Under the pieces are notes generated by a model. The model saw only the letters and a program-made list of their open reading frames with translations, was not told the DNA's origin and did not search any database. From Bacteroidota bacterium (GTDB lineage: Bacteria; Bacteroidota; Ignavibacteria; Palsa-1295), in contig JAJPIQ010000032.1 in assembly GCA_021324685.1 (NCBI GenBank), positions 66,878 through 130,877 of the forward strand: a stretch of DNA of 64,000 nt, read 5' to 3'. This document shows positions 57,134 through 64,000 of the stretch, piece by piece. Each line of letters opens with the position of its first letter. Position 1 is the first letter of the stretch. A program made the position numbers and the translations under genes.

Positions 57134-57261
57134 CCTGAACCAGGATTACGCTGATTAAACTGATATCGCTGATGTTTTAGATTTCGCAGACACTTTGATT
57201 TTGCTGATACATTCACATGGCTTCGACCGTAGAATGCCGAAGTACATCATCAGCGTAATCC
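57134..57261. repeat. Inverted repeat between secY and map
   Basis: GGATTACGCTGAT (57143-57155) and ATCAGCGTAATCC (57249-57261) are perfect 13-base arms. The space between holds further loosely repeated GCTGAT units (57168, 57204) and no gene. Confidence 0.55.
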
Positions 57262-57267
57262 AGGGTT

Positions 57268-58050
57268 ATGTTTAGGCAAGCCACTCATCTCATCAAGTCT
57301 GAAGCCGAGATCGCGAAGATCCGTGCGGCGTCGCATATTGTGGCCGAATGCCTGAAGCATATCGAGACCCTCGTGCAGCCGGGTGTCACTCCGATGGCCC
57401 TCAATCTTGCGGCCGAAGAATTTATTGTCCAGAGCGGCGGCTACCCTGCGTTCAAAGGCTATAAAGTAGGACGGCAAACGTTCCAATATGCGGCCTGTAC
57501 CTCGATCAATAGCGCCGTGGTCCACGGGATTCCGACGCATACTCCGCTCCGGGAAGGCGATATTATCTCCATCGATGTCGGCGTCGAAAAAGAGGGCTGG
57601 TTCGGCGATGGCGCATGGACGTTTGCAGTCGGGAAAATTTCCGCCGATCATCAAAAGCTGATGGATGTCACCCGCGAATCGCTCCTGATGGGGGTCGGCC
57701 GTGCGCGGGCGGGGGGGCGGCTCTTCGATATTTCCGAGGCGATCCAGGACTATTGCGAAATGCATGGGTATGGCGTCGTGAAGGACCTGGTCGGCCATGG
57801 GATCTGTTCCCATCCCCACGAGGACCCGCAGGTGCCTAATTACGTTCCCGGACCCTCCGAAGGCTTCGTGAATATCGAGTTGGTGGAAGGAATGACCCTC
57901 GCGATCGAGCCGATGATCAACATGGGAACCGCGCGCGTCAAGACCGCAAAGGATAAATGGACCGTCGTCACGGCCGATGGCAAACCGAGCGCCCATTTCG
58001 AGCACACCGTCGTCGTTCGCCGCGATGGAGGAGAGATCCTGACCCGGTAG
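57268..58050 (+). CDS. map: Methionine aminopeptidase, type I
   Basis: The 260-residue protein has the five metal ligands: ISIDVGVEKEGW (Asp), FGDGAWTF (Asp), LVGHGICSHPHEDPQVPNY (His), MTLAIEPM (Glu) and FEHTVVV (Glu). The stretch after GHG differs from the common GIG.xFHE form, with CSHPHED instead. It removes N-terminal Met from nascent proteins. rplO-secY-map order is conserved in bacteria; infA and rpmJ do not follow here. Confidence 0.94.
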   Translation: MFRQATHLIKSEAEIAKIRAASHIVAECLKHIETLVQPGVTPMALNLAAEEFIVQSGGYPAFKGYKVGRQTFQYAACTSINSAVVHGIPTHTPLREGDIISIDVGVEKEGWFGDGAWTFAVGKISADHQKLMDVTRESLLMGVGRARAGGRLFDISEAIQDYCEMHGYGVVKDLVGHGICSHPHEDPQVPNYVPGPSEGFVNIELVEGMTLAIEPMINMGTARVKTAKDKWTVVTADGKPSAHFEHTVVVRRDGGEILTR

Positions 58051-58164
58051 CCCTCCGGCAGGGGTCGCTTTCGTAGCCCTGGCGGCTCCAGCACTTTATT
58101 GGCAGCCATGCCGTTGTTTCGGTGACCCTGTTTCTTTGCCGGCGTCTCAATTTTGCCATTTGCC

Positions 58165-59364
58165 ATGGCCCGTTCCGAACGTCATTATCCTGCGCTCGAT
58201 GGTCTTCGCGGTGTAGCCGCACTCATGATCGTCGTATATCATTTTTTGACCGTGGCCCCGATCGGCGGCGCACTCCATGCGTATGCGTCCCGGGCCCTGG
58301 GGTTTACGTGGGCCGGCGTCGATCTGTTTTTCGTCCTTTCCGGATTTTTAATTACGGGGATCCTTGCCGATTCTCGTTCCCGCAAACATTATTTTCGGAA
58401 TTTTTATGCGCGGCGCATCCTGCGCATCTTTCCGCTCTATTATCTGGTGCTCGTAGTCGTACTGGTCGTCCTTCCCGGCGTTGGCGTGCCCACCGAAGTT
58501 CCCACGTCGTACCGCCCATTCTTTTGGACTTATTCCACCAATTTCTTCTTCGCCTCGTTCGGTTGGATCGAGCATCGCCTTACGCACCTCTGGAGCCTTG
58601 CGATCGAAGAACAATTTTATCTTGTCTGGCCGCTGGTCGTTTTTTGGGCGAGCGACCTGGAAAAGCTTCGGCGGGGCTTGCCCTTTGCCGTCCTGACACT
58701 TATGGCCTTGCGCGTCGTGCTGATTTCGAACGGCGTTCCGTTGAACACGCTCTATCTCCTCACGGTCACGCATTGCGACGGACTTCTTGCCGGCGCGTAT
58801 CTGGCACTTGCGCTTAAGAGTTCCAAGCCGATACCGCAGGCGGTCCGAAAACCGTCGTGGTTCCTCGTCTTAGGTCTGTGTATCGTCTCCGTTGCATTCT
58901 CGAATTCTTTTCGATGGAATTCCGTAGGGACGGCACCGCCGGCCTGGAGACTGTTGCAAGCGACCTTCACCTATACCTCTCTGGCGGTATTATTCATGAT
59001 GGTGGTGTATCGATCGATTTCCGAGGAAGGCTCACGACTGCGGCGTTTTTTTTCGAATGCGGTGCTCCGATGGTTTGGGAAGTATAGTTACGCGCTCTAC
59101 GTCCTGCATGTTCCGGTAGCCGTCTGGCTTCTCGAATCGCACGGGCAGTCGCTGACGCGCGCGATCGGCCGCCCATGGCTCGCAGACGTTGTCTTATTCA
59201 CACTCTTTGCGGGTTCTTCGACACTCCTCGCATATCTAAGCTGGCACCTGTTTGAAAAACACTTTTTAAAATTAAAGCGGTATTTTTCCTCGTCATTCGT
59301 TCCTGCGGTAGAACCGGAAGCCGCGGATGACGGTATCCGGATGGTAGCGGTCCTGGAGCAATGA
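58165..59364 (+). CDS. Acyltransferase 3 family membrane protein (OafA-like)
   Basis: ATG 58165 gives 399 residues with about ten membrane helices. Signatures: HYPALDGLRGVAALMIVVYHF (catalytic-type His in the first loop), GVDLFFVLSGFLITGIL, RRILRIFPLYYLVLV and LWSLAIEEQFYLVWPL. Such proteins O-acylate surface sugars or lipids. Its 3' end overlaps the convergent glycosyltransferase-like gene by 72 bases. A second family member lies at 60848. Confidence 0.88.
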   Translation: MARSERHYPALDGLRGVAALMIVVYHFLTVAPIGGALHAYASRALGFTWAGVDLFFVLSGFLITGILADSRSRKHYFRNFYARRILRIFPLYYLVLVVVLVVLPGVGVPTEVPTSYRPFFWTYSTNFFFASFGWIEHRLTHLWSLAIEEQFYLVWPLVVFWASDLEKLRRGLPFAVLTLMALRVVLISNGVPLNTLYLLTVTHCDGLLAGAYLALALKSSKPIPQAVRKPSWFLVLGLCIVSVAFSNSFRWNSVGTAPPAWRLLQATFTYTSLAVLFMMVVYRSISEEGSRLRRFFSNAVLRWFGKYSYALYVLHVPVAVWLLESHGQSLTRAIGRPWLADVVLFTLFAGSSTLLAYLSWHLFEKHFLKLKRYFSSSFVPAVEPEAADDGIRMVAVLEQ

Positions 59365-60858
59365 AGGAAATCCCGGTATTTCCTGTGCCAGTTCGATGGG
59401 GGACGCGAGTGAAAACGGATGGTACCCATTATCGGCGAATACGATGAATGCCGGACGCACACGGGCTAACGTCTCGACAAATTCTTTCCGCCATTCGAGC
59501 TGGTAATCCGTGAACCGGCCGTCTTTCGTTTTTGCGGCCAGGGGAACGATCTCGGTAAACCGTGTGGCCGACGGAAGTCCCGCCTTCACGCGGATGTACG
59601 GCCGATCGAAACAAATGACTTCCACCGGCTCTTTCCTGGGGTCCATCGCTTTTACGTATTGGACCGCTTCGGCCTCCGCGTCAAAGCCAGCGAGTGAATC
59701 CGAGTCGATGATCGCATGCATATAGGCGATCGGGGAATGACCGCTGCGGTCGCCATCGATCACGTCGTGAACAAAGTTCCGAGGATAGAGTCGATAGGCA
59801 AAATAAAAGAAAAGGAGAGCGGTGCATGCGATCGTCAGGAGATTTCTCCTGACCAGGACGGGCGAGCATATTCCAAGGGCGACCACCGGCGAGAGGAGCA
59901 GGAGTAGGGGCAGAAAATGGTCCGCCTGAAAGGTATGCAGGAAGAAGATCGAGATAATGGAACTAATAACAAGCAGGGTATAGAGCGTGATCGCAAAACG
60001 AGATACCGTCGCAACGGGCTTTTTTAAAACGACGAGCATGCCGAGCGCGATCATAGCCAGAAGGGTGTAAGCCGCGGTGACGTATCCGGTTTGCTGCAGC
60101 GCGAAGAGAAAGGCTTCGTCCGTCGCTCGATATTGCGCATAGACATCGAGATCGAAGCGGACCGTGAAGTCGAGAAAGTCCTGAAGGCCATGGGGCGTCA
60201 CCGCAAAGGGGATCAGCATTAACACGAATGCGATTCCACAGCCCCAAAGAAAATTCCAAAATCGCGGGGTCAGGCGGCGTTCGATAAGAATGTACGTAAG
60301 AAGAACACTGAGTGAAAAGAGCCCGTAGGTAGGCCGGATGACCGCGCAACTTGCAATGAGGATCCCGGCCAGGATCGTGCGATAGCGAGGAGCAGGATCG
60401 CGTTCGAAATCCGCGCACACGAGGTTCAGGCCCGCCAGCAAAAAAAAGACAACGAATGCATCGCGCTGGCCGGCCGTCGTATTTGCCAGCGATACATAGA
60501 TCAGCGGGTAAATCAGGGAAGCGAGAAGCGACACCAGCGTTGGGAACCAGCGTACCAGCAGCCGATACAACAGAAGGCAGGCGGCGATTTCGAACATTGT
60601 ATCGAAGATGCGAAAGCCAAGGTCGCTCGTGCCGAACAATGCGATGGCCAGCGCGTGGAGATATACGATGCCGGGAAAGTTCACGTCCCAGCTCCCGACA
60701 TAGGGAAGTTTGCCGTAGGCGATAAGGTCCCAACCCATGGTCTGATAGACCCAGTTGTCCCAACTGAGCGGCAGGACGAGCTCGATGAGAAGAATACCGG
60801 CGGAGAGCACGCCGCACAGGATCAGTCCCTGACGCTTCGAGATCATATTATGCGGCAC
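59293..60858 (-). CDS. GT-C glycosyltransferase-like membrane protein (paralogue 4)
   Basis: The 521-residue polytopic protein matches paralogues 1-3: LPLSWDNWVYQTMGWDLIAY, LPYVGSWDVNFPGIVYLHAL, GQRDAFVVFFLL, and at the end FTDYQLEWRKEFVETLARVR then DRYHPDTVIRGFRFYRR. It overlaps the upstream acyltransferase gene by 11 bases, so the two are probably co-translated, linking sugar transfer and acylation. Its stop lies inside the end of the opposite acyltransferase gene. Confidence 0.77.
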   Translation of the reverse strand: MPHNMISKRQGLILCGVLSAGILLIELVLPLSWDNWVYQTMGWDLIAYGKLPYVGSWDVNFPGIVYLHALAIALFGTSDLGFRIFDTMFEIAACLLLYRLLVRWFPTLVSLLASLIYPLIYVSLANTTAGQRDAFVVFFLLAGLNLVCADFERDPAPRYRTILAGILIASCAVIRPTYGLFSLSVLLTYILIERRLTPRFWNFLWGCGIAFVLMLIPFAVTPHGLQDFLDFTVRFDLDVYAQYRATDEAFLFALQQTGYVTAAYTLLAMIALGMLVVLKKPVATVSRFAITLYTLLVISSIISIFFLHTFQADHFLPLLLLLSPVVALGICSPVLVRRNLLTIACTALLFFYFAYRLYPRNFVHDVIDGDRSGHSPIAYMHAIIDSDSLAGFDAEAEAVQYVKAMDPRKEPVEVICFDRPYIRVKAGLPSATRFTEIVPLAAKTKDGRFTDYQLEWRKEFVETLARVRPAFIVFADNGYHPFSLASPIELAQEIPGFPSLLQDRYHPDTVIRGFRFYRRNE

Positions 60859-62068
60859 GCTCGGCTGCGATCGAAGGAATCCCGAATTCCGGTCCCGGTT
60901 CGGCGGGCTTTCGATAGGGGAAGTATTTCTTGAGCTTCAAAAAGTGCTTTTCGAGGAGATGCCAAGAGAATACGGCGGCCGCGATCGAGAGCACGACCTC
61001 GATCGCAATGATATACACACTGTGCAGGAACGACCAGGTAGGTGAAAGGTGCAGCAGGAAATCCGGTGTCGGGACGTGCCAGCCGACCCAATAGACGATG
61101 GGGGCATGGAGGACATACAGTGCATAACTATATTTCCCGAGCTCGCGAAGCGGGCGGTGCATAAGAAACCGCTGCACGCGATTGCCTCCGGGTGTGATAC
61201 AACGGAAGACAAGATACCCGAGTGGCAGCGCCACAAGGCTAAGGCCCAACACTTGTCCGGACCGAGGCCACGTAAGCACGTCGAACTGGAATTGGTCGTT
61301 CCGAAGGAACGCAAAAACGATGAGGAATGCGATCGATCCTCCGCCGAAGATCCAGTCGAACGTCCGGAGTACGCGTGGGCGCTCGCGTATTCGTTCCAGA
61401 AGTCCGCCTCGTACGAACACACTCAGAAGTGCGCCGAGCAGCAGGCCGTCCACGCGACAAAACGTCATCGTACACACGTAGAATGCGGTCGCGCCGGCAG
61501 CGAGCGAGAGCGCGCGAATGCAGGGAATAGAAACGAAGAGCGCAGCGACCGTCCACCCTACGCGGGGCTTCGGTATCAGGAAGATCAGGAGCGGCCAGCA
61601 AAGATAGAATTGCTCTTCGATGGCAAGCGTCCACGATTGGCTCACGTTGTGGTCCGGCATGGCGCCCTGCAGGGCGGCGTAAATGTTCGTCGTATACGTC
61701 CATTGCCAGGGCTCGACGGCACGGATGCTCTCGTTCAGTTGGGAACCGAAAAGGGGCAGCGCGATATACACGATCGCGAGAAAGCCGTAATAGAGTGGGA
61801 AAATTCTTACGAACCGGCGTCCGTAAAAGGAACGAAAGTAGGTCCGGGAGTCCTTCGTTTCGAGTAGTATATTTGTAATGAGGAACCCGGAGAGCACGAA
61901 AAAGAGATCGACTCCGGTCCAGAGCAAACTCGTCGCCCGCCACCAAGCCTTGTCGAACGTGCTCGACATCCAGTAGGAGAAGGCCGAATGGTGCAGCACG
62001 ATCATCAGCGCGGCCAGGCCTCGAAGGCCATCTAAAGCGGGATAATGCGTTTCTCGGATCGTGGACAT
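60848..62068 (-). CDS. Acyltransferase 3 family membrane protein
   Basis: ATG 62068 gives 406 residues. Signatures match the gene at 58165: HYPALDGLRGLAALMIVLHHS, GVDLFFVLSGFLITNILLE, RRFVRIFPLYYGFLA, SWTLAIEEQFYLCWPL, and KYSYALYVLHAP near the end. The two are paralogues about 1.5 kb apart around paralogue 4. O-acylation of an envelope sugar is likely. Confidence 0.87.
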   Translation of the reverse strand: MSTIRETHYPALDGLRGLAALMIVLHHSAFSYWMSSTFDKAWWRATSLLWTGVDLFFVLSGFLITNILLETKDSRTYFRSFYGRRFVRIFPLYYGFLAIVYIALPLFGSQLNESIRAVEPWQWTYTTNIYAALQGAMPDHNVSQSWTLAIEEQFYLCWPLLIFLIPKPRVGWTVAALFVSIPCIRALSLAAGATAFYVCTMTFCRVDGLLLGALLSVFVRGGLLERIRERPRVLRTFDWIFGGGSIAFLIVFAFLRNDQFQFDVLTWPRSGQVLGLSLVALPLGYLVFRCITPGGNRVQRFLMHRPLRELGKYSYALYVLHAPIVYWVGWHVPTPDFLLHLSPTWSFLHSVYIIAIEVVLSIAAAVFSWHLLEKHFLKLKKYFPYRKPAEPGPEFGIPSIAAERAA

Positions 62069-62130
62069 GTCAAAAGATCGTTCCTTTGGCAAGGCGAACG
62101 GGGCAATTTCTTAAGACCGACAACACACAA

Positions 62131-63792
62131 ATGAGCGATCGGATTCTCTCCGGACAGCGGACATCGTTCTGGGAAATAGGAGGCGCGTTCCTGCTCGGAG
62201 CGATCGCCGTAACGCTCCTTGCGGTGCAATGCGCGAGTCTCTATCGGTTCCCGCAGCCGGATGCCGGCCGATGGTATGGCGATGAGACCTGGCAAATGCG
62301 CGAGTTCCAGACGCAGGTGCAGACGGGCGTGCTCCGCGATCCCGACGCCCCGGCATCGAGCATTTATCATCACAATGGCATCGTTCCCAACTCGCTCTGG
62401 CTCGATGCGATGGTCTTCGGGGGTGCCGAAGCGCTGTTGTTCCCGAATTATTCCACGGTCGCTATCGGGCGGACCGTGACCTTCGCGTTTGCGCTTGTGC
62501 TGCTCGCGTTCTTTTATTACGGTCTGCGAAAATGGGAACTGCCACCCTGGCTTGCCCTTGCGGGCGTCGTGGCGCTGGCCGCAAACCGCGACTTTTTTTA
62601 TGCCTCCCACTCGGCGAGGTACGATCTCTGGACGGCGCTCGGCGTCCTGATCGGCATTGTACTGCTGGCCAATGCCTGGAATAAGGTCCGGCATCAGCGC
62701 AAACCCGACCGCGGGCGGCACTATTTTCTTATGCTGTTTCCCGCACTTACCCTCGCGTGGAACTTCCATGTGGTGCGGATTCTTTGGCTTCCGTTTGTGG
62801 CGCTCGTTGTCCTTTATTTCTCGATAAATCGCGGAATGGCGATCCGCCTCCTCGTGGGCAATGGTATCGCTGCGATCGCACTACTTCTGCCCTCCATCCT
62901 TATCCTCCACTCGCACCACTTGTTCCATTACGGTTCCGAGCCATCGATGCTGGGCCTGACTTTTGGCGATCTTCCGTTGGTTCGCCCGTTCACCGATCGG
63001 TTACTCCGTATGACGGTCGTGGAACGGTTCCTCAGCCTTCAATCTGAAGCGCCGGTCGCCCTGTATCTCGCTGTGGGGGCGGTAGTCCTTTCCGCCGCCT
63101 TACTGGCGTTTCAAAGAGTTCGCTTACGGTCCGGCAGCCGTTCACGATCCGGGCTGCTATTGCTTACAGCGCTTGCCATCGCTTCCTGGGCGCTCACGCT
63201 CCGGGATATGCGGTATTACGACATCCAGATTCTACCCGCGATCGTGTTTACCGCGCTGGTGCTCGGTTATACGGTCATGAGAGACTCCGGGATCGTTACG
63301 AAACGCGTCGGAATCATTATGTTGCTCGCGCTTGTGGCGATCGCCGCCGGACTTTCGTTTCGCGATGCGAGCGTAGCCGGCCAAAGGAGCAGGATCCTTG
63401 CGAACGATCTTGAGCGGGTGACATCGACGGTCAAATCTGATATTCAGGCGCACGCGCTCGGCGGTAGGCCCGTCGTGCTGGCGGAACTCCAGTTGCAGGA
63501 CTATTTACTCACAGACCCTCGCCTTCGGACGATCAATGCGCTCTTTCGGGAGTATCCAGACACGCCGATGACACTTCCACAATTCCTCGCGCGAGAACAT
63601 GTCGACTTCATCTTCACCGCGAAACGATCTTCCATATTTACCGATCTTGCCGGGAAGCAACCGCTCGAAGATAGTTTACTCCGCAATGCGTCCGAATTCC
63701 ATGGCCATTTCAGCGATGCCGGATTCGATTATTTTGGCAGTGAACCCGCGCCGGAAGATACACTTGTCCTTTATCCGGTCCCTAATCCGTAG
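62131..63792 (+). CDS. Divergent GT-C glycosyltransferase-like membrane protein
   Basis: ATG 62131 gives 553 residues with many membrane helices. The first outer loop carries WYGDETWQMREFQ, an acidic motif like the DE of GT39/GT83 enzymes. It lacks the C-terminal block of paralogues 1-4, so it is a different branch. It starts 62 bases from the divergent acyltransferase start, suggesting shared control. Confidence 0.68.
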   Translation: MSDRILSGQRTSFWEIGGAFLLGAIAVTLLAVQCASLYRFPQPDAGRWYGDETWQMREFQTQVQTGVLRDPDAPASSIYHHNGIVPNSLWLDAMVFGGAEALLFPNYSTVAIGRTVTFAFALVLLAFFYYGLRKWELPPWLALAGVVALAANRDFFYASHSARYDLWTALGVLIGIVLLANAWNKVRHQRKPDRGRHYFLMLFPALTLAWNFHVVRILWLPFVALVVLYFSINRGMAIRLLVGNGIAAIALLLPSILILHSHHLFHYGSEPSMLGLTFGDLPLVRPFTDRLLRMTVVERFLSLQSEAPVALYLAVGAVVLSAALLAFQRVRLRSGSRSRSGLLLLTALAIASWALTLRDMRYYDIQILPAIVFTALVLGYTVMRDSGIVTKRVGIIMLLALVAIAAGLSFRDASVAGQRSRILANDLERVTSTVKSDIQAHALGGRPVVLAELQLQDYLLTDPRLRTINALFREYPDTPMTLPQFLAREHVDFIFTAKRSSIFTDLAGKQPLEDSLLRNASEFHGHFSDAGFDYFGSEPAPEDTLVLYPVPNP

Positions 63793-63803
63793 TCGGAGAA
63801 TGA

Positions 63804-63827
63804 GCCGGCAGCGCGGAGGCTGCCGGC
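63804..63827. terminator. Hairpin between converging genes
   Basis: GCCGGCAGC (63804-63812) and GCTGCCGGC (63819-63827) pair perfectly around 6 bases. It lies between the stops of two converging genes; T-runs are weak. Confidence 0.55.
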
Positions 63828-63850
63828 GATGTGTCCGAATCTCAAAAAGA

Positions 63851-64000
63851 TTACTCGCCCACGATCATGATCTTGTTCGTGACCGAGCCGGAGTTGGCGG
63901 TCTCGAGCGTGTAAAAATAGGCGCCGGGCGCGACCCGGTTCCCAGCGGCATCGCGCGCATCCCACGTGATGGACTGCGGGCCTCCCTCCATTGGGCGGTC
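63851..64000 (-). CDS. C terminus of a secreted protein (FlgD/T9SS-type), cut by window end
   Basis: Fifty codons are visible on the - strand, ending WDARDAAGNRVAPGAYFYTL, then NKIMIVGE and TAA. The pattern W.G.D..G..V..G.YFY.L is the FlgD-like/T9SS C-terminal Ig fold common in Bacteroidota secreted proteins. The rest of the gene lies outside the window. Confidence 0.75.
   Translation of the reverse strand, partial: DRPMEGGPQSITWDARDAAGNRVAPGAYFYTLETANSGSVTNKIMIVGE

Noticed and set aside
1-64000. CRISPR array, rRNA genes or IS transposases
   Set aside because: No evenly spaced repeats with unique spacers, no rRNA sequence and no transposase motifs were seen.

Overview
The window falls into two parts that meet at a tRNA-Asn gene (30447-30520). 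The right part (about 30.5-64 kb) is ordinary chromosome of a bacterium from the Bacteroidota/FCB lineage. This rests on several secreted proteins ending in type IX secretion (T9SS) sorting domains, lipoproteins with Bacteroidota-type lipoboxes, weak or absent Shine-Dalgarno sites before many host genes, and housekeeping genes (alaS, sucD, ndk, rplO, secY, map, mrp, clpS). A deep-branching relative such as Kapabacteria or Ignavibacteria is possible but is only an inference.

The left part (1-30.4 kb) is an integrated mobile element, most likely a prophage whose structural genes lie left of the window. 1-5.45 kb: a rightward operon of small, overlapping genes led by a truncated amidoligase and a class II glutamine amidotransferase. 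5.6-13.8 kb: two large leftward secreted T9SS cargo proteins (2124 and about 570 residues). 14.1-16.1 kb: a membrane mini-protein, an XRE regulator, a small Cys-containing protein and a secreted proline-rich protein. 16.1-16.6 kb: a gene-free stretch rich in nested inverted repeats. 16.6-27.0 kb: a tightly overlapping leftward replication/recombination operon (primase-Toprim, three nucleotide-metabolism enzymes, DnaB helicase, RuvC-like resolvase, DUF669-like ssDNA-binding protein, Sak4-like ATPase, small HTH proteins). 27.06-27.2 kb: a divergent control region. 27.2-30.3 kb: repressor, tyrosine recombinase and a winged-helix protein, then a terminator and tRNA-Asn.

Two features tie the element together. 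A short motif, consensus CCTAAACGAC, sits directly before start codons of rightward genes from 1.7 to 29.4 kb. Three small tRNA-like structures, each an acceptor stem plus a T-arm with a TTCGANT loop, sit in the gaps of the left operon, each followed by this motif. Together they look like a processing or translation-start system specific to the element; this is the most unusual signal in the window.

The chromosomal part holds four related polytopic GT-C glycosyltransferase-like proteins plus a more distant fifth, two acyltransferase-3 proteins, a redox/detoxification group (pirin, FMN reductase, RidA), a peptide-binding lipoprotein, PBP4-type dacB, alaS, a DUF559 nuclease-like gene next to its characteristic inverted repeats, an FMN hydroxy-acid dehydrogenase, a mrp-nfu-clpS cluster, cytochrome c, a Nudix hydrolase, sucD with a long basic tail, ndk, and an isolated rplO-secY-map group lacking its usual ribosomal neighbours.
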